NCBI RefSeq assembly: GCF_000751775.1
Contig: NZ_CCRF01000072.1
Location: 1 to 64,000, forward strand
DNA from: Caldibacillus thermoamylovorans
GTDB lineage: Bacteria > Bacillota > Bacilli > Bacillales > Caldibacillaceae
Length of the DNA stretch: 64,000 nucleotides
Direction: 5' to 3'
This document shows positions 39,018 to 48,865 of this stretch, in pieces. The notes under the pieces were generated by a model. The model was not told where the DNA came from and did no database searches. It saw nothing but the letters and a program-made list of their open reading frames with translations. How positions within the stretch are numbered: position 1 is the stretch's first letter; each line of letters starts with the position of its first letter. The translations under genes were made by a program, and so were the position numbers.

Positions 39018-39117
39018 AAAGAAAACTCGGCGACTGCCGAGCCATTAGGCGAAAGCAGAGCCGTAATTGCACTTATGCGTTAGGAAAGTAGAAATTGAAA
39101 AATTTCTACTTTCCTAT
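39018..39117. repeat. Inverted-repeat element in the metK leader
   Basis: It begins AAAACTCGGCGACTGCCGAG, passes GGCGAAAGCAGAGCCGTAAT and TGCACTTATGCGT, and ends in a perfect 15-bp stem, AGGAAAGTAGAAATT/AATTTCTACTTTCCT, with a GAAA spacer at 39082-39115. The first hairpin is the same as the ilvE terminator at 47457. From memory, similar sequences occur dispersed in Bacillaceae genomes. Confidence 0.7.
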
Positions 39118-39122
39118 TAGCA

Positions 39123-39277
39123 AAAAAAAACACCTTCCCATGAGGAAAGGTTGCGCACGTCTTCCTTTCACTCTTATCGTTCAAGGAATCACCTTGCATC
39201 GGTTAGCACCTTACTTGCAATAAGTAGGTTGCCGGGTTTCCTCGGGCCTGTCCCTCCACCATCTCGGGATAAGAGTA
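39123..39277 (-). promoter_or_regulatory. SAM-I riboswitch (S-box) of metK with terminator
   Basis: On the minus strand ACTCTTATCCCGAGATGGTG opens P1. It is followed by GGAGGGACAGGCCC, GAAACCCGGCAACC, GGTGCTAACC and the closing GATAAGAGTG (aptamer 39169-39277). The terminator is ACCTTTCC-TCAT-GGGAAGGTG and T9 at 39123-39151. SAM binding should stop metK transcription. It accounts for most of the 670-base metK-pckA gap. Confidence 0.96.
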
Positions 39278-39511
39278 TCCGTTATAGATAAATCATACAT
39301 GATATGAGAAATATGTCAATTGTTTTAAACAGAGATTAAAAAAGTTTTTTAGAAAACCAATTCAATTCCGTTATCTAAATTAGAAAAATGAGCTTAAAAA
39401 TGAATGGAAAATGGGGCAATTTTTTTCTTTGAATAGTATAGACTAATAAAATATATATGTTATACTATTTTTCGAAGGGTATGAGAAAATAACAAAGGGG
39501 AAGGTTTACTA

Positions 39512-41098
39512 ATGAAAATGGTAAGTAAGGTAAACAGTCTGTATGAATTAGTAAATGGAAATAATATTTTAGTACAATTATCCGTTCCACAGTTAATGGA
39601 AAAAATTATTAACAATAAAGAAGGCTTACTAACTGACAAAGGTGCAATCAGTGTAACAACCGGGAAGTATACGGGGAGATCACCGAAAGATAAATATATT
39701 GTTCAAGAAAACTCTGTGCTGAATAAAATCGATTGGGGCAGTGTCAACCAACCAATCTCAAAAAAAGTATTTAACAGATTGTATCATAAAGTTTTGCATT
39801 ATTTAAAACACAAGAAAGAACTGTACGTGTTTAAAGGATTTGCCGGCGAAGACAAATTATATCAACTGCCAATCCAGGTGATAACCGAATATGCATGGCA
39901 TAATTTATTTGCCCATCAGTTGTTTATCCGCCCAACCGAAGAAGAATTGAAAAATCACCAAAGTCAATTTACAGTTATTTTTGCACCGGATTTCAAAGCT
40001 GATCCGGTCATTGATGGCGTTAGATCGGAAACATTTATTATTATTTCTTTTGAAGAGAAGGTTGTTCTGATTGGTGGAACAGAATATGCCGGTGAAATGA
40101 AAAAATCAATTTTTACAATTATGAACTATTTGCTTCCCGAGCAAGATATTTTCTCTATGCATTGCTCTGCCAATGTCGGGGATGACGGGGATGTTGCACT
40201 GTTCTTTGGCTTATCCGGTACCGGTAAAACAACGCTATCAACAGATAAAAACCGGCGTTTAATCGGGGATGATGAACATGGCTGGTCGAATCACGGCGTG
40301 TTTAATATTGAAGGCGGATGCTATGCGAAGTGCATTCATCTATCCCGAGAAAAAGAACCGCAAATCTATGATGCGATTAAATTCGGGGCCGTTTTAGAAA
40401 ATGTTGTAGTAAACGAGAATACAAGAATACCGGATTTTGATAATGGTAGTTTAACGGAGAATACACGGGCCGCTTACCCGATTGATGCGATCGATAATAT
40501 TGTTCAACCAAGTGTAGCCGGTCACCCGTCAACGATTATTTTCTTAACGGCCGATGCATTCGGCGTACTTCCACCGATTTCAAAATTGACAAAAGAACAA
40601 GCCATGTATCATTTCTTGAGCGGGTATACAAGCAAACTTGCCGGGACAGAACGTGGGGTGACTGAACCGGAAGCGACCTTTTCCACCTGCTACGGTGCAC
40701 CGTTCTTACCTTTACCGGCCAAGCGTTATGCGGAAATGCTCGGCAAAAAAATTGATGAGCATAAGGTGCAAGTATTTTTAGTCAATACCGGTTGGACAGG
40801 CGGCGTTTACGGTGTAGGCAACCGTATGAAGCTTGCTTACACTAGGGCAATGGTGCAAGCTGCGATTGAAGGAAAATTGAAACATGTGGAGACCGTCAAG
40901 GATGAAATTTTTGGACTTCATATCCCGGTTCATGTTCCCGGTGTTCCGGATGAGGTGCTTTTACCGAATAAAACATGGAAAGATGAATTGGCCTATAAAG
41001 GAAAAGCAAAAGAATTAGCAGGGAAGTTCCGGGAAAACTTTAAGAAATTTACCGATATTGATGCGGAAATTGAGAAACTTGGAGGACCAATTGCGTAA
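39512..41098 (+). CDS. pckA: Phosphoenolpyruvate carboxykinase (ATP)
   Basis: A 528-residue gluconeogenic enzyme that makes PEP from oxaloacetate and ATP. The P-loop is [13 protein letters not shown], the metal and kinase-2 motif is LIGDDEHGW, and the substrate region is [12 protein letters not shown]. The length is usual. AAAGGGGAAGG lies 8 bases before the ATG. Several possible -35/-10 pairs in the 39425-39470 AT-rich stretch (TATACT at 39461) cannot be ranked. Confidence 0.97.
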   Translation: MKMVSKVNSLYELVNGNNILVQLSVPQLMEKIINNKEGLLTDKGAISVTTGKYTGRSPKDKYIVQENSVLNKIDWGSVNQPISKKVFNRLYHKVLHYLKHKKELYVFKGFAGEDKLYQLPIQVITEYAWHNLFAHQLFIRPTEEELKNHQSQFTVIFAPDFKADPVIDGVRSETFIIISFEEKVVLIGGTEYAGEMKKSIFTIMNYLLPEQDIFSMHCSANVGDDGDVALFFGLSGTGKTTLSTDKNRRLIGDDEHGWSNHGVFNIEGGCYAKCIHLSREKEPQIYDAIKFGAVLENVVVNENTRIPDFDNGSLTENTRAAYPIDAIDNIVQPSVAGHPSTIIFLTADAFGVLPPISKLTKEQAMYHFLSGYTSKLAGTERGVTEPEATFSTCYGAPFLPLPAKRYAEMLGKKIDEHKVQVFLVNTGWTGGVYGVGNRMKLAYTRAMVQAAIEGKLKHVETVKDEIFGLHIPVHVPGVPDEVLLPNKTWKDELAYKGKAKELAGKFRENFKKFTDIDAEIEKLGGPIA

Positions 41099-41155
41099 TA
41101 ACTGATAGAAAAAACAAGGACCGGATATGGTCAGCAATCCACCGTTCACGTTTAC

Positions 41156-41387
41156 AGGGCTGTCCTAAAAGTACAACTTTCTAAATTTTATTGTTAAAAG
41201 AATAGATTCGGTTTATTTTCGTTTCAGTGGCGGACGCTTTCCGCGGGCACGGCCTCAGCCGCTTCGTCGCTCGTTACCTCGCTCCTGCAGGGTCTTCGGC
41301 TCGTGCTGTTCCCGCAGGAGTCGCCGCCACCTTCACTTCAATCAAACTATTCAAATTAAATTAATTTTTGACTTTCTATACAGCCCT
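41156..41387. mobile_element. MITE-like element with GC-rich palindromic core
   Basis: Terminal inverted repeats AGGGCTGTCCTAAAAGTA (left) and AGGGCTGTATAGAAAGTC (right, read inward) bound 232 bp with no coding capacity. The core 41226-41330 is GC-rich and self-complementary (GTGGCGG...CGCGGGCACGG against CGTGCTG...GCCGCCAC). The core type is one I recall as dispersed in Bacillaceae. No clear target duplication is visible. It explains most of the pckA to PH-gene gap. Confidence 0.75.
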
Positions 41388-41461
41388 GTTCTTTTAATTA
41401 CTCCCAACATGGAATATCATTTGTCATTCTTTTTGCCAAAGTCCATTTTCTTTCAGTCTAG

Positions 41462-41833
41462 TCATAGTAAAACCGCTTCGGCAATGAGCTTGTCGAGTTT
41501 ACGGATATCGACTCCTTTTTTTACATTCACTTTAATATGGCCGGCTCTTGTCCATAATTCTACTTCGGCATTAACATCCAAAAAAGTGCCTGCATTTTCA
41601 GTCGACCACATATTGATTGATGAATAAGGAAGCGAGTATATTTCAACCTTTTTCCCGGTTATTCCTTGAGCATCTCTGACAATTAATCTTTTGTTTGTAA
41701 AAATGGCACTGTCGCGAAATGTTTTATAAGCAGCAACAGCAACTTCCCCTTCCACCAAGATGTCTTGAACGTCATTTGGAATCGGACATTCGGAAATCAG
41801 CGTCCATTCCAAAATTGCTTGTGTTTCAGCCAT
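41462..41833 (-). CDS. Bacterial PH-domain protein (bPH_1, PF08000 type)
   Basis: A 123-residue single-domain protein. YKTFRDSAIFTNKRLIVRDAQG followed by KKVEIYSLPYSSINMWSTE and the closing helix DIRKLDKLIAEAVL fit the bacterial pleckstrin-homology fold. No membrane segment is seen. The function of this family is unknown. AAAGGAGG precedes the ATG. Confidence 0.8.
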   Translation of the reverse strand: MAETQAILEWTLISECPIPNDVQDILVEGEVAVAAYKTFRDSAIFTNKRLIVRDAQGITGKKVEIYSLPYSSINMWSTENAGTFLDVNAEVELWTRAGHIKVNVKKGVDIRKLDKLIAEAVLL

Positions 41834-41990
41834 AAATAATACCCTCCTTTTATTTTTTCATTCTAATTAGGATTGCAAATCGACTTCTGGAATTTTCCAT
41901 TTAAAAAAAGCATACCATGAAAAGTGTGACCCAACATATTGTTTTTGAGCGTTTTTAGAAAAACCAGCTTTTTTTGTGTTTACTTGTGCC

Positions 41991-42233
41991 TTAATTAATT
42001 GTTTTTAATGCTGTCAACCTGTATATGATCGTTGTTTTTCCTTCAGACCATTCCAGCTTGTTAATTACACCTGAGCCGACAATTTCATCATCTTCCATTC
42101 TTTTCACTATTAAAGATGTATCCAATGGAAAAAGATGATATCCTTCTTTGACAATTTGAAAATAGTTTTCTTTTAAACGTGTTTCTTTTCCTGTAATGAC
42201 AATTACCGACTCCAATTGAACCGGCATACCCAT
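41991..42233 (-). CDS. ytmB: YtmB (DUF2584) small protein
   Basis: An 80-residue beta-rich protein beginning MGMPVQLESVIVITGKE, of the same length and start as B. subtilis YtmB, with ytlA next to it as there. The function is unknown. AAGGAGG precedes the ATG. Confidence 0.85.
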   Translation of the reverse strand: MGMPVQLESVIVITGKETRLKENYFQIVKEGYHLFPLDTSLIVKRMEDDEIVGSGVINKLEWSEGKTTIIYRLTALKTIN

Positions 42234-42502
42234 AAAAAAACCTCCTTATTTTTGTTAGTTTTCCTTTATATAAAAAATGTGTAATCAAAGTTTGAAGACA
42301 ATCCGGTACATCTCAATTATATCATTTGTCATATTAAATATACGCCTTATCTGACAAGAATCCCTGCAATGATGTGGAATGCTAATGTAAAAGTCGTAAC
42401 TTTTCACATGCTCGTCCCTTTAAAAAAATAGGCATTCACACATTTTTTTCAACTTCATACAATAATGTAACAAATTGACTCAATCATTTTGGAGGAATGA
42501 GT

Positions 42503-43507
42503 ATGAATAAGTTGATGAAGAGAGGTTTGATCCTTCTTGTAACAGTAGTTGCTGCAATTGGATTAACGGCCTGTAAACAGGAAGATAAACATTTACAAAA
42601 AATTCGTATTGCCGAAGTTACCCGGTCCGTTTTCTATGCCCCACAGTATGTAGCCATTGAAAAAGGTTTTTTTAAAGAAGAAGGGCTCGATATTGAACTA
42701 ACAACTGTTCCGGGCGGTGATAAAACGATGACTGCCCTGATTTCTAACGGGGCGGATATTGCTTTGGTTGGAGCCGAAACGAGTATTTATGTAAACAGCC
42801 AAGGAACTGAAGATGCAATCATTAATTTTGCCCAACTAACACAAACAGATGGAACTTTTCTTGTTTCGCGGGAACCAATTGACAATTTTACTTGGGATAT
42901 GTTAAATGGTTCAACATTCCTCGGACAACGAAAAGGCGGGATGCCACAAATGGTCGGAGAATTTGTCTTAAAAAAACATCATATTGACCCGAAAAACGAT
43001 CTTGAACTGATTCAAAACATTGATTTTGCCAATATTTCCTCCTCCTTTGCTTCCGGTACAGGTGACTTTGTTCAACTATTTGAACCGACGGCCAGTATTT
43101 TTGAAAAAGAAGGAAAAGGTCATATTGTTGCTTCATTTGGAAAAGAAAGCGGCCATGTTCCGTACACCGTTTTTATGACAAAAGAAAGCTATTTAAAAGA
43201 AAACAAAGAAACAGTTGAAAAATTTACTCGGGCGTTATATAAAGCACAACAATGGGTTTATGAACATTCGTCAGAAGAAGTGGCAAAAGTAATTCAGCCA
43301 TTTTTTGAAGATACGGAACTGGACATCCTTACGTCCTCCATTGAGCGTTATAAAGAACAAAAATCGTTTGCGGAAAATCCGTTATTGGATAAAGAGGAGT
43401 GGAATCATTTACAAGATATTATGGAGGAAGCCGGAGAACTTCCGGAACGATTGGATCACAGTAATTATGTGAATACGGAAATAGCCGAAAAAATTACAAA
43501 CGAGTAA
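42503..43507 (+). CDS. ytlA: ABC transporter substrate-binding lipoprotein YtlA (SsuA/THI5-like)
   Basis: A 334-residue lipoprotein with signal residues 1-23 and lipobox LTAC (C24). The binding domain (RIAEVTRSVFYAPQYVAIEKGFF, NGADIALVGAET) is of the NMT1/THI5-like class that binds thiamine pyrimidine precursors or alkanesulfonates. The ligand is uncertain, and no TPP riboswitch lies upstream. The start is ATG 42503, 7 bases after GGAGG; ATG 42497 is too close. It is the first gene of ytlA-ytlC-ytlD. Confidence 0.88.
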   Translation: MNKLMKRGLILLVTVVAAIGLTACKQEDKHLQKIRIAEVTRSVFYAPQYVAIEKGFFKEEGLDIELTTVPGGDKTMTALISNGADIALVGAETSIYVNSQGTEDAIINFAQLTQTDGTFLVSREPIDNFTWDMLNGSTFLGQRKGGMPQMVGEFVLKKHHIDPKNDLELIQNIDFANISSSFASGTGDFVQLFEPTASIFEKEGKGHIVASFGKESGHVPYTVFMTKESYLKENKETVEKFTRALYKAQQWVYEHSSEEVAKVIQPFFEDTELDILTSSIERYKEQKSFAENPLLDKEEWNHLQDIMEEAGELPERLDHSNYVNTEIAEKITNE

Positions 43508-43686
43508 TATACATCAAACGAAAATTATCATTAGTTGCCGAAAGAACAATGAATCATGTGGATAATCTTTTATTTTTTATCCCAAAAATATTCTCGTTTA
43601 GTACTTTTATCCAATTATAAAAACCGTATTTGAATATATTGAAGTATCGGGAATTTTTTCAAAAAAAAAATAAGGAGGCTGAAAAA

Positions 43687-44466
43687 ATGAGCTTTTTGGA
43701 GATTCAAGATGTAACCCACAGTTATTTTTCGAAACAATCAAAGACGACAGCTCTTATTGATGTTAGCCTCTCCATTCAAGAAGGTGAATTCATATCTTTT
43801 CTCGGACCGAGTGGATGTGGAAAAACGACATTATTATCCATCATTAGCGGATTAATTGAACCAACTATTGGTCATGTTTTACTGGAAAATGAAAAAGTAA
43901 CCGGGACGAACAAAAAAACAGGCTATATGCTGCAACAAGATTACTTATTCCCATGGAAAACAATTGAGGAAAATATTTTCATCGGTTTAAAACTAACAAA
44001 GCAACTAAATGAAAAAACAAAACAAAATACTATTACCCTTCTTGAAAAAATGGGATTAAAGAATGTAAGTAAACAATTTCCCTCCCAGCTGTCGGGCGGC
44101 ATGCGACAACGGGTAGCACTTGTTCGTACACTTGCGACAAATCCGAAATTATTGCTTCTTGATGAACCATTTTCAGCACTGGATTTTCAAACAAAATTAA
44201 AGTTGGAAGATCTCGTTTTTTCGACATTAAAACAATTTCAAAAGACAGCTATCCTTGTCACTCATGATATTGGAGAAGCGATCGCAATGAGTGACCGAAT
44301 TTATTTATTTACTAACCGCCCCGGTACAGTCCACCGTGTCTTTCATGTACCTGATGAACTAAGAAGAGAAATCCCTTTTCATGCTAGAAGTCATGAGCAA
44401 TATTCGGATATTTTCCAGGAGATTTGGAAGGAGTTGGAAGAACTTGAGCAAACAAACGATGATTGA
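43687..44466 (+). CDS. ytlC: ABC transporter ATP-binding protein YtlC
   Basis: A 259-residue ATPase of the nitrate/sulfonate/taurine importer type. It has Walker [13 protein letters not shown]-loop [10 protein letters not shown], signature [11 protein letters not shown], Walker [13 protein letters not shown] and the H-loop in LVTHDIGEA. It powers import with YtlD and YtlA. The start is ATG 43687 after AAGGAGG. It overlaps ytlD by 23 bases. Confidence 0.93.
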   Translation: MSFLEIQDVTHSYFSKQSKTTALIDVSLSIQEGEFISFLGPSGCGKTTLLSIISGLIEPTIGHVLLENEKVTGTNKKTGYMLQQDYLFPWKTIEENIFIGLKLTKQLNEKTKQNTITLLEKMGLKNVSKQFPSQLSGGMRQRVALVRTLATNPKLLLLDEPFSALDFQTKLKLEDLVFSTLKQFQKTAILVTHDIGEAIAMSDRIYLFTNRPGTVHRVFHVPDELRREIPFHARSHEQYSDIFQEIWKELEELEQTNDD

Positions 44467-45250
44467 ACAGCTCCATCGAGATTACAAAAGGTCATTGACC
44501 AGAAATAAGCGTTGGGTCCACTTTTTCCAGATTATTATCTTTCTCACATTCTTTGTTTTATGGGAAATTGCCAGTCGCTTTCACTGGATTGACCCGTTGA
44601 TTTTCAGCTCACCATCCAAGGTATGGGAATTATTAAAGGAAAATATTTTAGATGGTTCTATTTTTCCACATATTTGGACCACTGTATTTGAAACGATACT
44701 GGGCTTTATAATCGGGACGGTTGCCGGTACAATCTTGGCTGCGATTCTTTGGTGGTCACCGTTTTTGTCAAAGATTTTGGATCCATACTTAGTTGTGTTA
44801 AATGCGATGCCAAAAGTGGCAATCGGCCCGATCCTGATTGTTGCCCTTGGACCGACCATGACGTCTATCGTTGTCATGGGAGCGATCATTTCCGTTATTA
44901 TTACAACCATTGTCGTTTATACGTCCTTTCGGGATGTCGATCAAAATTATCTGAAGGTCCTGCAAACATTCGGTGCAACAAGATGGCAATGTTTTAAAGA
45001 AGCGATTCTTCCCTCTTCCTTTCCAACCATTGTTTCAACATTGAAGGTCAATGTGGGGCTAAGTTGGGTTGGGGTTGTTGTCGGCGAATTCCTTGTTTCT
45101 AAACAAGGACTCGGTTATTTGATTATATATGGATTTCAAGTGTTTAACTTCACCCTTGTCATGCAATCCCTATTCATCATCGTCATCTTTGCCACCATCA
45201 TGTATAAGTTGGTTGAATATATAGAGAAAAAAATCGTAAAAAACGGATAA
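44444..45250 (+). CDS. ytlD: ABC transporter permease YtlD
   Basis: A 268-residue inner-membrane permease with about six hydrophobic segments and the EAA-type loop ([21 protein letters not shown]). I favour TTG 44444 ([10 protein letters not shown]), 10 bases after AAGGAG inside ytlC; ATG 44459 lacks a site. It forms the channel for the YtlA ligand. The terminator follows at once. Confidence 0.9.
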   Translation: MSKQTMIEQLHRDYKRSLTRNKRWVHFFQIIIFLTFFVLWEIASRFHWIDPLIFSSPSKVWELLKENILDGSIFPHIWTTVFETILGFIIGTVAGTILAAILWWSPFLSKILDPYLVVLNAMPKVAIGPILIVALGPTMTSIVVMGAIISVIITTIVVYTSFRDVDQNYLKVLQTFGATRWQCFKEAILPSSFPTIVSTLKVNVGLSWVGVVVGEFLVSKQGLGYLIIYGFQVFNFTLVMQSLFIIVIFATIMYKLVEYIEKKIVKNG

Positions 45251-45271
45251 CAATCGTTGTCCGTTTTTTTT
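45239..45271 (+). terminator. Terminator of the ytlACD operon
   Basis: AAAACGGATAAC-AATC-GTTGTCCGTTTTTTTT overlaps the ytlD stop. Confidence 0.92.
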
Positions 45272-45333
45272 AAAGTATACAAAATGGTGAACAGCTTTTT
45301 AAAAAAACTTTATCCGGACGATCTGGGCATTTC

Positions 45334-45807
45334 TTAAAGTACATGATTCTCTTTAATAAATGCAATACATGATTGGATGACTTCATCTTTCATAATGAAA
45401 CTATATTCATCCGTTAAACTTTCAGGTGTTAATGATGCCGAACTTAGAACCGGGCCATCCGTTTCAAAATATTGGTCATATTTTTCCATGCTTTTAGTTT
45501 TTGCATAGTAAACGTTTTTGACAAAATGCTCATTTGAGCCAATAACCTCATATTGACCAATATACAGTAAAGAATCGATTATTGCCCCGGTTTCCTCCTT
45601 CACTTCACGAATCGCCGCATCTTCGGGTGTTTCCCCTGGTTCCACCTTACCACCCGGAAATTCCAGTCCTCTTTTTTTATGTCTTGTAAACAACCACTGA
45701 TTTTTATAACGGCAAATGATCAATACATGTTTTGGTTCCATGGCAAAAGCCTTTTTGGAAAACGATAAGTGCACGGTATTTCCATTTACATCTTGAAACG
45801 TCTTCAT
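45334..45807 (-). CDS. ytkD: NUDIX hydrolase YtkD
   Basis: A 157-residue Nudix enzyme. The Nudix box GGKVEPGETPEDAAIREVKE-ETG spans about residues 52-74, with the metal-binding REVKEE. B. subtilis YtkD hydrolyses 8-oxo-dGTP and related triphosphates and is stress- and sporulation-related. The position next to ytlD and dps agrees. GAGGGACAGG precedes the ATG. Confidence 0.92.
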   Translation of the reverse strand: MKTFQDVNGNTVHLSFSKKAFAMEPKHVLIICRYKNQWLFTRHKKRGLEFPGGKVEPGETPEDAAIREVKEETGAIIDSLLYIGQYEVIGSNEHFVKNVYYAKTKSMEKYDQYFETDGPVLSSASLTPESLTDEYSFIMKDEVIQSCIAFIKENHVL

Positions 45808-45854
45808 TTCCTGTCCCTCTTTCCAACCTTATCCACATCATCTTATCATATAAA

Positions 45855-46181
45855 CTATAAATGGTCCGAATGATCGCTGTTTAGAACGCCCATTGATTGA
45901 ATATGATTTTTTGTTTCCTTGTCTCCAAGTTCATACAACAGCGAATACATTTCCTTTATTCCATTATCATATATCTCATTCTGTCTGTCATGATGATATT
46001 CTAAAAAAGGGATATGTGAACGGACAAACGTTGCTAAGTTCGCCTGATGAAGATTGTTAAATATTTCTCTTAATTTTTTTATATCACTATCTGCCGCATG
46101 GATTACATAATGATATGTATCCAATTCACTTTTACTTATTTCACCATTTACTATATCTATATAGTATTTTTGTGTTTCCAT
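45855..46181 (-). CDS. Conserved small Bacillaceae protein, function unknown
   Basis: A 108-residue soluble protein starting METQKYYIDIVNGEIS. The segments HQANLATFVRSHIPFLEYHHDRQN and ELGDKETKNHIQSMGVL recall a small Bacillaceae family often mislabelled hydrolase or acyltransferase; I see no catalytic motif. The start is ATG 46181 after GGGAG; ATG-like 46217 has no site. It is divergent from the transaminase gene. Confidence 0.75.
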   Translation of the reverse strand: METQKYYIDIVNGEISKSELDTYHYVIHAADSDIKKLREIFNNLHQANLATFVRSHIPFLEYHHDRQNEIYDNGIKEMYSLLYELGDKETKNHIQSMGVLNSDHSDHL

Positions 46182-46280
46182 CAATCTTTCACTCCCTGCA
46201 AATTTTTGCCTTTTCAAATATCATAACTAGTTTTACATCAAATAATTACACATTTCCTAAGTTAAAATTTTTAAAATTTA

Positions 46281-46309
46281 TTGACTAAATAATAAATCAG
46301 CTATAAAAT
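46281..46309 (+). promoter_or_regulatory. Sigma-A promoter of the branched-chain transaminase gene
   Basis: TTGACT, then 17 bases, then TAAAAT, about 70 bases before the start. No T-box or other leader structure is seen. Confidence 0.65.
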
Positions 46310-46377
46310 TATCATTACAAATAATTTTTGAAAATAACTTAGAATGATTTTATTTCATTTAGGAAGGAAGACAACAA

Positions 46378-47454
46378 ATGAATCAAGTCTCAAAAATTGA
46401 TTTTATCAAAGCAGAGAAATTAAAAGAAAAACCGGACCCGGATACGCTTCAATTTGGTAAAAACTTTACAGACTATATGTTCATGATGGATTTTGATGGA
46501 GAAAACGGTTGGGTAAATCCGATCATCAAACCGTTTGAGTCGATTACATTATCACCGGCATCTTTTGTTTTCCATTATGGTCAAGCTGTTTTTGAAGGGT
46601 TAAAGGCTTATAAAACCATTGATGAGCGTTCAGTCATTTTCCGACCGGAAAAACATATCGCTCGCCTGAATGCTTCTTGTAAAAGATTATGTATTCCACC
46701 ATTAGACTCTGAATTAGTATTGGAAGCCTTGACCACACTTGTAGAATTGGAAAAAGATTGGATTCCGGAAAAAGAAGGCACCTCATTATATATACGGCCT
46801 TTTGTCATTTCCACAGAACCATATCTCGGTGTTCGGCCTTCACACCATTATAAGTTTATGATCATCTTGTCGCCGGTAGGGGCTTATTATTCAGACGGAC
46901 AATTAAATCCGGTAAAAATTTACGTGGAAGATGAATATGTTCGTGCGGTTAAGGGCGGTGTCGGTCATGTTAAAACCCCGGGAAATTATGCAGCAAGTAT
47001 TTTGGCCCAAGAAAGAGCAAACGAGGTCGGCTATGAACAAGTACTTTGGCTCGATGGCAAGGAAAATAAATATATTGAAGAAGTTGGAAGTATGAATATC
47101 TTCTTTAAAATTAACGGAGAAATTTATACCCCGAAATTGAACGGCAGTATTTTACCCGGGGTCACGCGTGATTCCGTTATCCAAATTGTACATGATTGGG
47201 GAATCCCGCTCCATGAAGAACTAATTTCGATTGATGATCTTTATGAAACATATCAAAAAGGACAACTGGAGGAAGTATTCGGTACAGGAACGGCTGCAAC
47301 CATCTCACCGGTGGGAGAACTAAAATGGGAAGAACATGTGATGACGATCAATCATTTTGAAACCGGCGAATTTGCCAAAAAATTATATGAAACAATGACC
47401 GGTTTCCATTACGGTAAAATTGAAGATAAATTCGGTTGGATTAAAGAATTATAA
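46378..47454 (+). CDS. ilvE: Branched-chain amino acid aminotransferase
   Basis: A 358-residue class-IV PLP enzyme that interconverts Leu, Ile and Val with their 2-oxo acids. The PLP lysine is in GGVGHVKTPGNYAAS. GQAVFEGLKAYK and the late EVFGTGTAATISPVG are typical of the type-II BCAT (IlvE/IlvK, YbgE/YwaA). It is alone rather than in an ilv operon, so it may serve methionine recycling or degradation as well. An AGGAAGGAAG site precedes the ATG. Confidence 0.93.
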   Translation: MNQVSKIDFIKAEKLKEKPDPDTLQFGKNFTDYMFMMDFDGENGWVNPIIKPFESITLSPASFVFHYGQAVFEGLKAYKTIDERSVIFRPEKHIARLNASCKRLCIPPLDSELVLEALTTLVELEKDWIPEKEGTSLYIRPFVISTEPYLGVRPSHHYKFMIILSPVGAYYSDGQLNPVKIYVEDEYVRAVKGGVGHVKTPGNYAASILAQERANEVGYEQVLWLDGKENKYIEEVGSMNIFFKINGEIYTPKLNGSILPGVTRDSVIQIVHDWGIPLHEELISIDDLYETYQKGQLEEVFGTGTAATISPVGELKWEEHVMTINHFETGEFAKKLYETMTGFHYGKIEDKFGWIKEL

Positions 47455-47456
47455 TC

Positions 47457-47487
47457 AAGAAAACTCGGCGACTGCCGAGTTTTCTTT
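47457..47487 (+). terminator. Terminator after ilvE
   Basis: AAGAAAACTCGGC-GACT-GCCGAGTTTTCTT. The same hairpin begins the element at 39018. Confidence 0.92.
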
Positions 47488-47603
47488 AAATGGTGTTATA
47501 AGTTTGTTTATTTTTACATATAGATATAAAATATAGGTAGTAAGGCTGACAGATTGTTTGTTCGATGATTGCTCCCAATTACAGATAAAGGAGGTTTTGG
47601 ATC

Positions 47604-47855
47604 ATGAAGTTCGTCGATGAATTATATGATTTTTACAAAAAGAAATTGACTGCTGACGACGAAGATATCGAGATTTTAGTAAGTTCGATCATGCAGGAAT
47701 TATCCAAACAAGATATGTTAAACATTCTTTCCGAGCTGAATCAGCAGGAACTTTATCAAATAACCGGTACATATATAGCCTATAAATTGCGAGAAAAACT
47801 AGTCCAAGATCAACAATTAGGCTCAATTCATGACAAGGATACATATATTCATTAA
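47604..47855 (+). CDS. Small helical protein (DUF6154-like)
   Basis: An 83-residue acidic helical protein (MKFVDELYDFYKKKLTADDE). It resembles the DUF6154 family from memory. The function is unknown. AAGGAGG lies 8 bases before the ATG. It shares a long two-way terminator with dps. Confidence 0.7.
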   Translation: MKFVDELYDFYKKKLTADDEDIEILVSSIMQELSKQDMLNILSELNQQELYQITGTYIAYKLREKLVQDQQLGSIHDKDTYIH

Positions 47856-47862
47856 TAAAAAC

Positions 47863-47904
47863 GGCTGTTATTGGTAATAACAATACATATTACCAATAAC
47901 AGCC
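47863..47904. terminator. Bidirectional terminator between the DUF6154-like gene and dps
   Basis: GGCTGTTATTGGTAATA pairs with TATTACCAATAACAGCC around ACAATACA, a 17-bp perfect stem. Confidence 0.9.
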
Positions 47905-47916
47905 TTTGTCATTTGC

Positions 47917-48351
47917 TTATTTTCCTAAAAAAGCTTTAAACATCCAAATATGTTTTTGGAAGCTTTCACTGATTCCCAGTAATAAATCGGCGGTTCCTTC
48001 ATCATCACCGGCCAATTCCATTGTAGCTGTTAATTCCTTGTCTATCGTTTCTAAATCGTTAACAAGCTCTTCCACCATTTCAACATCGGTTCCGACTTTA
48101 CTTGCTTCTTTCACTGTAGCAAGATCGAGACATTCTTTTAATGTGGAAATTGGTTTTTCATTTAATTGCAATAACCGTTCAGCAATACTGTCGTTATGTT
48201 CGGTTACTTCATTATACAGTTCTTCAAATTTTGCATGTAAAGTAAAGAAGTTCGGGCCTTTCACAAACCAATGGAAGTGATGAATTTTCATATAAAGGAC
48301 ATTTAAATCCGCAACCAATTTGTTCATATTTTGTTTTAATTCTGCGTTCAT
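47917..48351 (-). CDS. dps: Dps-family ferritin-like DNA protection protein
   Basis: A 144-residue Dps/MrgA protein that stores iron and shields DNA. The ferroxidase-site motif is HHFHWFVKGPNFFTLHAKFEELYNEV, followed by DSIAERLLQL. B. subtilis Dps (YtkB) sits near ytkD in the same way. AAGGAGG precedes the ATG. TTACATAATTGTATCA about 60 bases upstream only loosely resembles a PerR box, and no sigma-B promoter is clear. Confidence 0.92.
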   Translation of the reverse strand: MNAELKQNMNKLVADLNVLYMKIHHFHWFVKGPNFFTLHAKFEELYNEVTEHNDSIAERLLQLNEKPISTLKECLDLATVKEASKVGTDVEMVEELVNDLETIDKELTATMELAGDDEGTADLLLGISESFQKHIWMFKAFLGK

Positions 48352-48566
48352 AATAATTCCTCCTTATTTATGACACATTTCTTTATATACTTTTTTCAGA
48401 ACATGATACAATTATGTAAGAAAAAAGCAAATAAAAAAATCATATTAGAGAATTAGGAAATTTTTACTAAGCAATCCTTAATTCTCCATAACTTTATTTT
48501 AAAACAATTACTTTGAACAAGCTATAGATATAATTTGAACATTTCCCAAAAAGGATGAAGCAAACA

Positions 48567-48857
48567 ATGTTAAAAAACATATTTATCGGGCTCATTCGTT
48601 TCTATCAAAAATTTATTTCCCCGGCGACACCACCAAGCTGTCGATTTTATCCTACTTGCTCCCAATACGGTTTGGAAGCAATTCAGCGATTCGGCGTATT
48701 AAAAGGCGGCTATTTAACGGTCAAACGAATTTTAAAATGCCACCCTCTCCATCCCGGTGGTATCGACCCCGTTCCACTTGAATGGTCGTTTCGGTCTAAA
48801 AAAGGAGATGCGAACGAAAAGAATTCGAACCCAAATATGAAAAAAGTTGAGAAATAA
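48567..48857 (+). CDS. yidD: Membrane protein insertion efficiency factor YidD
   Basis: A 96-residue YidD-family protein that assists YidC-type insertion. The hallmark [28 protein letters not shown] with its cysteines and [14 protein letters not shown] are intact. The C-terminal 20 residues are charged and variable. The start is ATG 48567; ATG 48555 is in frame but touches the AAAAAGG site. It is the YtjA equivalent. Confidence 0.9.
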   Translation: MLKNIFIGLIRFYQKFISPATPPSCRFYPTCSQYGLEAIQRFGVLKGGYLTVKRILKCHPLHPGGIDPVPLEWSFRSKKGDANEKNSNPNMKKVEK

Positions 48858-48865
48858 AGAAAAAA

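Noticed and set aside
42240-42502. TPP riboswitch before the THI5-like ytlA
   Set aside because: No CUGAGA-type thi-box core or expected paired elements are visible, so no thiamine link is claimed.
46218-46377. T-box or leader control of the branched-chain transaminase gene
   Set aside because: No GGTGGTACCGCG motif or terminator; only a plain sigma-A promoter is seen.
48352-48480. PerR box upstream of dps
   Set aside because: TTACATAATTGTATCA matches the TTATAATNATTATAA pattern too loosely to call.
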